From the NCBI RefSeq assembly GCF_025195085.2, contig NZ_JANAVY020000001.1, positions 744,001-808,000 of the forward strand: DNA of 64,000 nt, read 5' to 3'. Each line of letters opens with the position of its first letter. The stretch's first letter is position 1. Position numbers and translations under genes: made by a program. This stretch comes from Vibrio intestinalis (lineage in GTDB: Bacteria; Pseudomonadota; Gammaproteobacteria; Enterobacterales; Vibrionaceae). Below, piece by piece: positions 15,350 through 24,154 of the stretch. The notes under the pieces were generated by a model, which saw only the letters and a program-made list of their open reading frames with translations, did no database searches and was not told the origin of the DNA.

Positions 15350-17749
15350 TTAACTCTTGCTAACGCTCACTTGATGGGTTGCTCGCCCTTTACTGTGGGC
15401 GACCCAAACACGTTTGGTTTTGTAACCCGGCGCACTCACCTCAACATGATAGTTACCCGATGGCAGCTTCATACCCGCTTTGTAACGCGGCTTGATGTTC
15501 ATGACGCGAATCTTAGCATTAGGCGCATTGGTAGTAACGGTAAACGGTAAATCAACCAACTGGCCTGATTGAGTAATCGCTTGCTTCTGATCCTCAAAGC
15601 CTTGGCGCATCTCTTCTGATGCTAGTGCTTTTGGTGGGTTCAGTTTCGCCATCACTAGCTTGTCCATCTCACCAATAGAATGCTCTAGGGTATTTTTGAA
15701 CAAGTCTGTGATCTTCATATTTTCATCAAACTTCGCGCCAATAGGTTGCACGATTGGCTGAGTATGCAATACCCATTTCAATGCGATTGAGCCTACCGGT
15801 GATACAGTTTCATCAAACTTATCGAGGAAGTAACTGGTGGTCGATTTTTCTTCGGTAAACTTAGAACTACCCACCAGCAAAGGTACCGCAAATACAGCAA
15901 TCATCAGTAATGCTGACAATACTGGGCTAGCGTACTTTTCCCATGGCTTTTGCTGATGAGAGAAGTCTTTATCGTAATCAATCAGCGCCCAGAACTTAAA
16001 TGGCAACTTCACCACAGTTAGCAGCACAAGCAGCAGCGACAACGACATAGAAATTGGCGGTACTATGATAGAGCGCAGCGCCGATTTACCGTTTTCAGCC
16101 AATGGCGCGCCATCTTCAAACTGGGAGCGAGCTGATTCGATATAGCGCAACCAATATTGAGTTTCACGCTTGATGTTGACCTGTACAACCTTGCTGTAGA
16201 ACTGCTTGTTGTTCCAATCCGCCATCATAGGTTTAACGTAGTTACGCTCACCCATAGCCTTTAATATACGCGCTTGGATTTGAGGATGCTTCTGGAACGA
16301 CTTCCATGACAGGTTTGGCTTCATATCCATACCTCGGCGCGCCATTTCCTGATTCCAAGTTGCGTTTATCTCTTTACGTGCTTTCGTTTTAACTGTGTTT
16401 TTAAACGTCGTAATATGCGAAACACGCCAGCTCTTCTTAAGATGGATACCCTCTTTCGCTACTCGAGAACGCACTTTTTGCGCGGTCACAGAATGGTTAC
16501 GGAACTGTTTAATACTGCCGATGCCCATTGGGTAGCCGGTTTCACGCTTAAACTTATCTTTCCATAGCGCCAGAATACGCGGCGTATAGTGAGCGACCTC
16601 GTTCGTAAACACTTCACGCACATCTTGTTTACCCGCATCACCAGTAGCAATTTCTAGCCCTGCAAGCACAGCAGAAAGACCTAATGTCATGGCAGTTTCA
16701 GACAGAGAGGTTTCACCTTTGGTTCTGCGCACTTCACGCTTAAGCCAATAATCCATCTCTTTGTATGGGATGCCTGCATTTTTCAGTGTGCGCGCATACT
16801 GCTTATCTTCATCGGTGATACAGCGGTGTAGACGGTCTTGATTACCCTTTCGGCCGCCGTAACGATCAATACAGCGGTTACGGTCTTCAAAGTGATCGTA
16901 AATCTTTGGCGCTACTTTCTGAGCACGCGCTTCTGCACGGGCAAAGTAGGCTTTTTCGGCGTTACGGTAATCTTTCCAACCTTTTGCGATTTGTGTTTCT
17001 ACGTCTTCCCACGCTTCATTAGCTATAGACGGCACTCGGCGCATATTTTTGTTGTACTTATCGACGCCCGCTTGGTACTCCTTGTAAGAGCCCAACACTT
17101 CAGAACGCATCTCTTTGTAATCACTAAAATATTCATCAAACTGGCTATTCGCTCTGTTTTTGATGTAGCGATTTAGAATTTCGCGCTTTTTGTCATCAAC
17201 GTGATGGATAAACTCATCATTGGCGTACACCAAACCACCCATCATGGCCAAAAATGTCATTTCGGTTGGTGAGGTTGCGTGTTCAGAATCGTAAGGAAGT
17301 CCTTTAATCTGAACTGCATTGGCCGCCAAACTGGAGCGCAAAATGGAGGCGAAAAAGGCTTCTTGGCGCTGCTGAGATGTCGATGGTTCAACTAGAAATT
17401 TGTCGATAAGAAGTTTTTGACCAAAGAACACCGTAGGCCACACGATCAAAGCGACCAGCGTAAAGCTCATTATCGCTCTGGAGACTGTACTGACCATACG
17501 GCCTTTTAACAGCATATCGGCGATCAATAAGGTCACACCAATACCGGAAATGGTGCGACCAAACAGTTCAACCAGATGCAGCGTCTGATCATCGACGCTG
17601 CCACCACCGGCCACTTCTACTAACTTTGCGTTAAATACTACTTCTGGAATCAAGTAGCACAACGACATAACAAAAAGCGTAATCGCAAACCACTTAGGTT
17701 TTGCTCTTGGCGGCTTCTCGCCGCCTTGTTGTGTTTTTTCGGTTGCCAT
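15350..17749 (-). CDS. Large multi-pass membrane protein with C-terminal PEGA domain
   Basis: This 799-residue protein has three N-terminal membrane segments (about residues 22-42, 67-85, 90-110), a long charged helical region (about 115-550) and two further membrane segments (about 555-580 and 600-620). The last 75 residues look like a PEGA domain (a surface beta domain with LPSGNYHVEVSAPGYKTKRVWV-type spacing). It is the last gene of the FtsK/WXG-like operon, 9 bases after the lipoprotein gene. Its size and topology would suit the membrane channel or scaffold of an export machine whose ATPase has no membrane segments of its own; this role is inferred from context. No close family recognised. 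Confidence 0.78.
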   Translation of the reverse strand: MATEKTQQGGEKPPRAKPKWFAITLFVMSLCYLIPEVVFNAKLVEVAGGGSVDDQTLHLVELFGRTISGIGVTLLIADMLLKGRMVSTVSRAIMSFTLVALIVWPTVFFGQKLLIDKFLVEPSTSQQRQEAFFASILRSSLAANAVQIKGLPYDSEHATSPTEMTFLAMMGGLVYANDEFIHHVDDKKREILNRYIKNRANSQFDEYFSDYKEMRSEVLGSYKEYQAGVDKYNKNMRRVPSIANEAWEDVETQIAKGWKDYRNAEKAYFARAEARAQKVAPKIYDHFEDRNRCIDRYGGRKGNQDRLHRCITDEDKQYARTLKNAGIPYKEMDYWLKREVRRTKGETSLSETAMTLGLSAVLAGLEIATGDAGKQDVREVFTNEVAHYTPRILALWKDKFKRETGYPMGIGSIKQFRNHSVTAQKVRSRVAKEGIHLKKSWRVSHITTFKNTVKTKARKEINATWNQEMARRGMDMKPNLSWKSFQKHPQIQARILKAMGERNYVKPMMADWNNKQFYSKVVQVNIKRETQYWLRYIESARSQFEDGAPLAENGKSALRSIIVPPISMSLSLLLVLLTVVKLPFKFWALIDYDKDFSHQQKPWEKYASPVLSALLMIAVFAVPLLVGSSKFTEEKSTTSYFLDKFDETVSPVGSIALKWVLHTQPIVQPIGAKFDENMKITDLFKNTLEHSIGEMDKLVMAKLNPPKALASEEMRQGFEDQKQAITQSGQLVDLPFTVTTNAPNAKIRVMNIKPRYKAGMKLPSGNYHVEVSAPGYKTKRVWVAHSKGRATHQVSVSKS

Positions 17750-17758
17750 ACTGAGTTC

Positions 17759-19216
17759 TTAGTTAGGAATTTCGATATTGATTGGTTTCGCCTCAAGAGA
17801 CAGCTCTTCATCTGCTGGAATGAAAACCTGCGATGAAGTTCGACTTGTTTTACTGCTCGCTTTGGATTTGACCTTAACTGGCGCTTGAGCGACTCGGCTC
17901 ATCAAGCGAACACGACCATTGGAAGCAATATAGTGATTGTCTTCTAGATACATCAGCTGCTCTTCAAGACGATTAAAATCCGCGTCATTTGGCAACTGCA
18001 TAATCGCTCGACCATAGTTGGTCGTCGGTGTGTAAGAGCGCACCTTGTTCGCCAAGTTAGGGTAAAGGCGGTGGCAGGCTTCGAACTTAGAGGTATCCAT
18101 GATGGCTTCATCTGGCAACTGGCGTCCTCGGCTCTTCAAGTAAGCCAATTGAGCTTGATGGTAATCGGTGCCATTGATGCTGTAAGTGGCAACGCGTTCT
18201 AGCCCAGCTTGATGAGAACGAGTGTAAATAGTCGATGCGCCAACAAAACTGCGAATGTCGACGTGTAATCCACTGTTTGCCCCAAGGGCTTTGCGCACAG
18301 TCTTCGCTGAGTATTTCTGCGACTTGCTGCGCGAACGCTTACGCGCTTCATAGTCTGATACCCAGTTAATCTGGCGATTGTATTTTTGATACAACACGTC
18401 TGATTTCGCGGCTTTTCTGGCGGTCTGTTTCGCTTTCGCAATGGAAGTTGGGTGAGGTTCCCATACGTAACCTAGGTAAACACTTTTATCGAGCTCGCGC
18501 AGTTTCTTCAATACGTCAAACTCGAGCGAGCTAAATAAGTAACTGCCACGAGGAAGCGTCTCGCGAGCCATGCGTAGCAACTGATTTAGCTCTACGATGT
18601 CGGCATCTTCTTTGATCTCAATATTCAACTGCTGACCAAGTTGATAACTGCTTCCCCAACGCTCAAACGCATCAATCGCATACGGTGCTCGTTCGTCCGT
18701 TAAGTAACCATCTTTGTCTCGTACCACTAAGGTATTCCACTCTTTACCTTTGATACGCGACATACGATAGCGCTTACCGTCCGATCGCCCAGTAGCACGA
18801 CCTGTATAACTATCGTGGTGGACAACCCAGTAGCCATCACGCGTTAACATCACATCAATTTCTACCCCATCAAAGCCACCAATCGCGCCCATTAAAACAG
18901 CGGATGAGGAATTTTCTGGGTAGTTGTAATGACCACGGTGAGCATAGACATCAATCGGGCAAACTTTGCCATTGAGATAAGCTGGAGTTTGCGCCGCAGT
19001 CCAATATAGACCACGCGCTTGCATGGCGTTTTGAATATCTTGCACTTGCGCTGGGGTATATGAAGAAAGCTTTAACACACGGCCTTCCGCACCAATCGGC
19101 AGATGAGTTAGCCCTGCTACCTCATCTTGATGCGTTCCACTGGAGAGGTTATCACTGCTTGAACAACCAACCAGAGCAAGCACAACGCCGCCCAACAGAA
19201 CATGGAATAATTTCAC
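17759..19216 (-). CDS. Glycerophosphodiester phosphodiesterase-like lipoprotein
   Basis: This 485-residue lipoprotein has a signal ending in LVGCSS. A GDPD TIM-barrel begins near residue 90: AHRGHYNYPENS holds the first catalytic His, EIDVMLTRDGYWVVHHD the metal-binding Glu/Asp and second His, and LNIEIKED a further barrel strand. The family cleaves glycerophosphodiesters; related enzymes act on teichoic acids or phospholipids. The start is the GTG at 19216, with AAGGAA just upstream and the signal peptide immediately after; the longer open frame to 19294 would bury the signal. It sits inside the FtsK/WXG-like operon, so it may remodel the envelope for the machine. The C-terminal 60 residues are Ser/Lys-rich and variable. 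Confidence 0.85.
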   Translation of the reverse strand: MKLFHVLLGGVVLALVGCSSSDNLSSGTHQDEVAGLTHLPIGAEGRVLKLSSYTPAQVQDIQNAMQARGLYWTAAQTPAYLNGKVCPIDVYAHRGHYNYPENSSSAVLMGAIGGFDGVEIDVMLTRDGYWVVHHDSYTGRATGRSDGKRYRMSRIKGKEWNTLVVRDKDGYLTDERAPYAIDAFERWGSSYQLGQQLNIEIKEDADIVELNQLLRMARETLPRGSYLFSSLEFDVLKKLRELDKSVYLGYVWEPHPTSIAKAKQTARKAAKSDVLYQKYNRQINWVSDYEARKRSRSKSQKYSAKTVRKALGANSGLHVDIRSFVGASTIYTRSHQAGLERVATYSINGTDYHQAQLAYLKSRGRQLPDEAIMDTSKFEACHRLYPNLANKVRSYTPTTNYGRAIMQLPNDADFNRLEEQLMYLEDNHYIASNGRVRLMSRVAQAPVKVKSKASSKTSRTSSQVFIPADEELSLEAKPINIEIPN

Positions 19217-19226
19217 TGCTTCTTCC

Positions 19227-19673
19227 TTAAATTTTACCGACGTGGCTGTTGGCCGAACGTTTCTTATCGGCAATGTGCTCTTGCTGCACCTCAACTTGTT
19301 TGGTTAAGTTCTCACTGCTTCGCAAGCTGCGATCACGCTCTTCGCTTTGGTTACTTACTTGACCAAACAAGCGATTGTATTGCTCATGGTGATGAGCGGC
19401 ATCAATCAGTAATCGGCGTAAGCTGTCAAACAAATCGCCACATTGCTTAGTGGTTTCGATATGCTGCTGGCTTTGGCTTAAAGCTTGCGCATAGACATCC
19501 ACCAACGCAGTCATATTACGTGTATCGACATTGCGCCCTGCGGCATCATTCCATTGTGCTCGCAGCGTTTCCCAGTGCTCTTCAAAGTTGCACTTGGAGT
19601 AGTATGTATTTTCACGCTCTTCCTCTAGATGAGTCAGCGTGGTTCGAAAAAAGCTAGGTTCAAATGAAGGCAT
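19227..19673 (-). CDS. Small helical protein with WXG100-like motif
   Basis: This 148-residue, all-helical, signal-less protein contains LRAQWNDAAGRN at about residues 37-48, between two long helices. That resembles the LxxxWxDxA turn of the WXG100/ESX substrate superfamily. The C-terminal third is a charged coiled coil. It lies 14 bases after the 341-residue gene and 10 bases before the GDPD lipoprotein gene. Its likely role, secreted or structural component of an ESX-like machine, rests on the motif and the neighbouring FtsK/EccC-like ATPase. Confidence 0.65.
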   Translation of the reverse strand: MPSFEPSFFRTTLTHLEEERENTYYSKCNFEEHWETLRAQWNDAAGRNVDTRNMTALVDVYAQALSQSQQHIETTKQCGDLFDSLRRLLIDAAHHHEQYNRLFGQVSNQSEERDRSLRSSENLTKQVEVQQEHIADKKRSANSHVGKI

Positions 19674-19687
19674 AATTGACTCTAAAA

Positions 19688-20713
19688 TTACCGACGATTA
19701 AGAGGCTGATCAAAGGCGATTAGCAAAGAAACCTTATCTTGAAGGGTGTACTTTAACGAGAACGCTTCACCTTGAATCGATTCATGATGGTTTTCTAGAT
19801 TACGCAGTTGCAAAAAGGCTTGGTTGGCATCGCTTTCGAGCTTTGAAACCGTATCTGTTTGCTGCTGACATGTCTTTTTGAATTCATCAAGTAGCGATTT
19901 GACTTGCTCTAACACTTGAAGGCAGTGCGTTGAGAAATCATGACTATAATTCGCTTGACGCTTACCATCATTGGCCACTTGCAGCGCTTGATCAGCAAGG
20001 TCTACTGACTCTCTCGCATCTGACAGAGCCGCGCGCGCACCGTTTAGCTGATTGACCGCTTTATTACGTTCACGTATCGCAGCATCAAGCTCTCTAACAG
20101 CATTGTTATAGACCGTTCGGCAATGACTCGCGTGAGAACATGCAGCGCTGTAGGCCATCTCTTCGGCATGTGTATCTGGCGGCTCATAGCGGTAGACATC
20201 TCGTCCACTGCTGTCTTTACCTTGATACACTCGAACTGGAGGTCGGCTTCTCGCCACTTGCAAAGCATTGTAAGCGCGGTCTTTACGACTTTGTGCTGCA
20301 TCGTCGTCGCGCTCTGCGCTTTGCCTAGCTCGTTCACAGCTATCACAATGGCTGTCAGCGCGAGCATACCAACTTTGCGCCTTATCTGTTTGCTCGCTCC
20401 AAGTCGAACGCAAGTTATGCGCATCTTCCAAGCTCATCGTACTTGATGTCTCAGTTTCGATTGCGTGATCAAGCTGCTCTTCCACTCGGCGATGGAGGGT
20501 TTGCGCATGCTCTAATGCCGCGTGATAACCTTTTTCTAATGACTCATACAACTCATAACAAGCAAACACATCAGACTTGGCTAGCCCAATGTAATCTTGC
20601 GTTAAGGTGTTCATGGCTTGAGCTTGGTGGAGTAACGATGTTACAAGCTCTAACTGAAAATCGGTTTGGTAATCCAATTCTTCCAGTTGGTTAACTAACC
20701 ATCTTGGTTGCAT
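19688..20713 (-). CDS. Coiled-coil protein of the FtsK/WXG-like operon
   Basis: This 341-residue protein is predicted almost entirely helical, with heptad patterns throughout and no signal or membrane segment. A Gly/Pro/Tyr-rich break lies at about residues 165-185 (SRPPVRVYQGKD, YRYEPPD), and Cys residues are scattered (DSHCDSCERAR). Its start overlaps the preceding gene by 19 bases, so the two are translationally coupled. The length and helical hairpin nature would fit an LXG-type or EspB-like partner, but I see no LXG signature. Function unknown. Confidence 0.68.
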   Translation of the reverse strand: MQPRWLVNQLEELDYQTDFQLELVTSLLHQAQAMNTLTQDYIGLAKSDVFACYELYESLEKGYHAALEHAQTLHRRVEEQLDHAIETETSSTMSLEDAHNLRSTWSEQTDKAQSWYARADSHCDSCERARQSAERDDDAAQSRKDRAYNALQVARSRPPVRVYQGKDSSGRDVYRYEPPDTHAEEMAYSAACSHASHCRTVYNNAVRELDAAIRERNKAVNQLNGARAALSDARESVDLADQALQVANDGKRQANYSHDFSTHCLQVLEQVKSLLDEFKKTCQQQTDTVSKLESDANQAFLQLRNLENHHESIQGEAFSLKYTLQDKVSLLIAFDQPLNRR

Positions 20714-21003
20714 TGTTCCTCCTCGTTTTGTGCTTCTGAGGAGTTTTCTTCAGTCTGCTGATTTTGGAAATTAGGATCACAGGCGTCACGCCAATCCATC
20801 AACTTGCTTAATAGCTGATCAGCTTGAGCAAGAATGGTGGTGATTTCTGATTCCACATCTTCTGCACCGATACCGTTGTAATCTTCACGCAGCGCAGCCC
20901 AACGGCTGCGCATTGAGTCTACAGATGTTTCGATTTGGGTATGGGTTTGATTGGTGACAATAGTAAGCTCTTGCAACGCTTCTTGCTGGCGTAATTTATT
21001 CAT
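20695..21003 (-). CDS. WXG100-like small helical protein
   Basis: This 102-residue protein has two helices separated by SRWAALREDYNGIGAEDVE (residues about 33-51), a position and length close to WXG100 proteins, then an acidic Glu/Gln/Asn-rich tail. The ATG at 21003 is chosen because AGGAG lies 8 bases upstream; it overlaps the stop of the 89-residue gene by 8 bases. The open frame reaches 21075 but those codons fall inside the upstream gene. Candidate substrate or co-chaperone of the adjacent FtsK-type ATPase (inference). Confidence 0.62.
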   Translation of the reverse strand: MNKLRQQEALQELTIVTNQTHTQIETSVDSMRSRWAALREDYNGIGAEDVESEITTILAQADQLLSKLMDWRDACDPNFQNQQTEENSSEAQNEEEQCNQDG

Positions 21004-21265
21004 GCAGATAACTCCTGATGATCGCCAGTTTGTGTTGCAACTGATCGCTGAGTTCAGTGCAGCGAACATTCGCAATCAGACCTGCTAAGTCTTCAATTTC
21101 CACTAACTCACGTTGCATACGCAATTGCATCTCTTCTGATAGTTCAGGCAGAGTATTCTCTGCCTGAACACTTAGAAGACCGATTTGCTTACTCACTTGG
21201 CTGCTGAGCGCTTCTAGCTCTCCCAACAACAAAGGGATTTGCTCTTCAACTCGATCTAACGACAT
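20996..21265 (-). CDS. Small helical protein after the FtsK-type ATPase
   Basis: This 89-residue protein is helical and acidic (EEQIPLLLGELEALSSQ, MQLRMQRELVEIEDL). It starts 3 bases after the ATPase gene; its ribosome binding site GGAG overlaps the ATPase stop region. It overlaps the next gene by 8 bases. Its size and position suggest a partner of the WXG-like protein, comparable to EsxA/EsxB pairs, but it lacks a clear WXG motif. Confidence 0.62.
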   Translation of the reverse strand: MSLDRVEEQIPLLLGELEALSSQVSKQIGLLSVQAENTLPELSEEMQLRMQRELVEIEDLAGLIANVRCTELSDQLQHKLAIIRSYLHE

Positions 21266-21268
21266 GGA

Positions 21269-24145
21269 TTAACTCCACTTAGCGTATAGCTGAGCTAGGT
21301 GAGTTAAGTTGCTGTCGAGCGATTCCGCTTGGGTGTAGCAATACGGCTTAAACTTAGTCGGGCGGTTTTGCATTTGATCGATATGAAGCGCATAGATTGG
21401 CTTCTTACCATCCGCTTGCAGTCTCGCTGCATCACGAGTTTTCAATAGACGGAAGCTGTCTTCTTCTGACATTTGCAGAGCAATCTTATGACGGAAGCTT
21501 TCAATGTCATTGCGGTCAAAGGCTTTTGTCACAGAGCGAACATTATCAAAGCTTAGAATCAGGTGAATACCATACTCCGAGCCATGCTCTAGCAGCGTTG
21601 CAAAGTGAGCGCCACTTTCATCAGCGTGTACTTTCATGCCGTGTGCATTGTCTTGCTTTGCAAGCTCTTTCACACGTTGTGCTTCGTTAATCACCACGAA
21701 GATTGATGGCTCAGCCAACATCTCTTCTTCATCCATCTCACGACGTTTTTCAAGCTCAGCAGCAACCGCATCAAGTTGAGGCGCAAAGTCTTTGAAGGTT
21801 TCGCAGAAAGTCGCATTGTTTGATAGCGCTTTTTCATTGGCTGCAGCCATTACGCCATACCATTGAGAGCCTTTAATGCTGCGATCTAAGATATGAACTT
21901 GGTATTGATCGTTAAGCGCATTGATTGGCATTTGAGCCACCATGTAACCCAACATACCTAGGCGAGCTTCATTGCTGTCACCCACCAACACCATATGTTC
22001 ACCAGCGCGACGGCGCAGCACCACTTTCGCTTGGCCATGAATGTTCATCTCTTTACCTAGCCAGAAAACAGACGGACGCTCGACTGGGTACCATTCGTTC
22101 TCGTTTAGGCCACCAAGGTGCTGAGGCTGGTTCGCGTAACGAATCCACTCATCTTCTGTTGGACGTTGTTGATGATGAGCAAATAGAGTATTCAGCTGAG
22201 CATTATCCGTTAATTGAGGCTGCTCTGAACCATCAAGCAATACGGTATGGTTTTCACCACCTTGCTCATCCCACTTAGCCACAAGCTGATCAAGCAATTG
22301 CTGGCGCTCTGACTCTTCAATGTAAGCCACGCGGCCTGTATCACATGGCACTTCATCCACACCACCGTTGTGGCTTGTCACCACTTGGCCTGTTTCCGTA
22401 CAACCGCGGATAAGCTGCTTACCTTTAGATCCAAACTCTTGCAGTGACGTGATCTCTTCACCACTCATCTTCATGGCAACACGCAAGTTGATGTTACTGA
22501 ATGTCGCTTGTGGCTGAGACATGCCCGGAACCACAAACTTCTGAGAACCAACAAACATGTGGATACCTGCGCTTCGACTTTGCGATGCGATAGCAATCAT
22601 CAGCTGCGAGCCTAGGCCTGTTTTGTCATCTTCAAATAGGGTTTGGTATTCGTCGATGATTAGCATTAAGCGTGGCAGCTTGCCGTTTGGCGAACCCGCT
22701 TTGCGGTAGCTAATAAAGTCTGAGAAACCAAGCTCTTTGAACATGTCGTTACGACGGTTCATTTCATCCAATAGCTCTTGCAGTACACTACGCGCTAATT
22801 GCGGGCTCGTGTTAAGAGAAACTACGCGTGCATGAGGCAGTTTAGGATAGCTTTGGAACTCAACACCTTGCTTACCATCGATTAGATAGAACTGAACATC
22901 TTCAGGACTGTAACGACTTGCCATCGAAAGAATAAACGCGTGGTACAAGTTCGACTTACCCGCACCTGTCATCGCTGCCAACATACCGTGTGAAGATGGC
23001 TGCTTGTTACGCTCACCAAACCAAAGTTCGATGTCATTTTTACGGCTACCAGAGCCACCGATTGGTGCAGAAATGACTTCCGTTGCATTCTCTTGCCACC
23101 ACTGGTTTGGATCAGTACAGATCACATCAGAGAAACCTAGCTTAGTTTCTTTTGGTTTAGCTCGGCTTAGGCCATCAAGAATGGCGTTCATAACCTCAGA
23201 GCTTTCCACACTATCTCGATAACCTTTACCTAGGTTCCAAGTAATTTGGTTGTCATTGTTGTAAACATTACGAACTTCTGGGAACAAGGTCTTTAATGAC
23301 AAACCATTTGGCAGCTCAGCTTTCGAATCAAGATCAAGTAACACGATTTTGCCCGCTTTCGGGCCTGTATTCGCAATCTTAGCCAGCAGCTCAATTGAAC
23401 GACGGTCATAAGCTTGCGGGAAGTCTTTTGCCACGATCAACTCAAATTTCGCGTTACCTAAAATCTCTTCATCCACATCAACCAGACGTTCAGTGTTGTT
23501 ATCAAGGTAGCTGTTTTGAATACGCACGATATCCGTCAGGATTTCTTCCAGTACACGCGAAACATCGTTATCGACCATACGTTTAAATGGCAGGCGTTTA
23601 GTGTATGGGAAGCTTTGACCCATCTTAACTGGATCAATCAGAGTAAACTGAGAAGAATACGGTAGCATCGTCGCTAGACGGAAAACAAACGCATTGATTT
23701 TGCTAACCGAATGCTCGTCTTGAGAAAAGCAGTAACAGTAGTCAGAGCTATAAAATGGGATCTCTTTGGGTACGCTAACAACGTGTTCCGCATTTTGACC
23801 ATCGGTATAGGTAATGTCTTCCATACCCACAACAAGATTACGCGGTAGATAGTTATGATCAAACGCGTAATTGTCCCAATCCACGTCTGATAACCAAGGC
23901 TGTAATGGCGCAGGCAAACGAGCCAATAGCTGACGCATGTTACCCACTGAAATAGCAAGGTCTTGATGGTTCGCTGCAACCACCTGCTCTGCTTGCACTT
24001 GGGCATTAGGTAATACTTTTTCTTCTAGGTAGTTCACTACCTCACGTACGCCATCAGCTTTGCCGCTTAGCGCTTGTTTTAACTGTTGGCCTAGCTCTTT
24101 GCGCTTTAGGTCCGCTTCTTTAAGTTTTGTATCTAGTGTAATCAT
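21269..24145 (-). CDS. FtsK/SpoIIIE-family (EccC-like) ATPase with two ATPase modules
   Basis: This 958-residue cytoplasmic protein has a helical N-terminal third, then a first FtsK/SpoIIIE ATPase module with Walker A TGAGKS (393-398) and Walker B LMLIIDEY (493-500), followed by SQSRSAGIHMFVGSQ, the typical FtsK sensor strand. A second module at about 690-940 keeps the fold (VLVGDSNEARL at 719-729, FVVINEAQ at 816-823, HLILSFDNVRSV) but its P-loop lacks GK(S/T), so it should not hydrolyse ATP. Tandem modules with degenerate distal copies are the pattern of EccC/EssC, the motor of type VII secretion, where distal modules bind substrate tails. Unlike EccC no N-terminal membrane segment is visible. 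It is the second gene of the operon, 9 bases after the tail-anchored gene. Confidence 0.85.
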   Translation of the reverse strand: MITLDTKLKEADLKRKELGQQLKQALSGKADGVREVVNYLEEKVLPNAQVQAEQVVAANHQDLAISVGNMRQLLARLPAPLQPWLSDVDWDNYAFDHNYLPRNLVVGMEDITYTDGQNAEHVVSVPKEIPFYSSDYCYCFSQDEHSVSKINAFVFRLATMLPYSSQFTLIDPVKMGQSFPYTKRLPFKRMVDNDVSRVLEEILTDIVRIQNSYLDNNTERLVDVDEEILGNAKFELIVAKDFPQAYDRRSIELLAKIANTGPKAGKIVLLDLDSKAELPNGLSLKTLFPEVRNVYNNDNQITWNLGKGYRDSVESSEVMNAILDGLSRAKPKETKLGFSDVICTDPNQWWQENATEVISAPIGGSGSRKNDIELWFGERNKQPSSHGMLAAMTGAGKSNLYHAFILSMASRYSPEDVQFYLIDGKQGVEFQSYPKLPHARVVSLNTSPQLARSVLQELLDEMNRRNDMFKELGFSDFISYRKAGSPNGKLPRLMLIIDEYQTLFEDDKTGLGSQLMIAIASQSRSAGIHMFVGSQKFVVPGMSQPQATFSNINLRVAMKMSGEEITSLQEFGSKGKQLIRGCTETGQVVTSHNGGVDEVPCDTGRVAYIEESERQQLLDQLVAKWDEQGGENHTVLLDGSEQPQLTDNAQLNTLFAHHQQRPTEDEWIRYANQPQHLGGLNENEWYPVERPSVFWLGKEMNIHGQAKVVLRRRAGEHMVLVGDSNEARLGMLGYMVAQMPINALNDQYQVHILDRSIKGSQWYGVMAAANEKALSNNATFCETFKDFAPQLDAVAAELEKRREMDEEEMLAEPSIFVVINEAQRVKELAKQDNAHGMKVHADESGAHFATLLEHGSEYGIHLILSFDNVRSVTKAFDRNDIESFRHKIALQMSEEDSFRLLKTRDAARLQADGKKPIYALHIDQMQNRPTKFKPYCYTQAESLDSNLTHLAQLYAKWS

Positions 24146-24154
24146 CGGAAAACC

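Noticed and set aside
20123..20694. Several overlapping frames around the 341-residue gene
   Set aside because: Shadows of a biased helical gene; none has a ribosome binding site or family motif.
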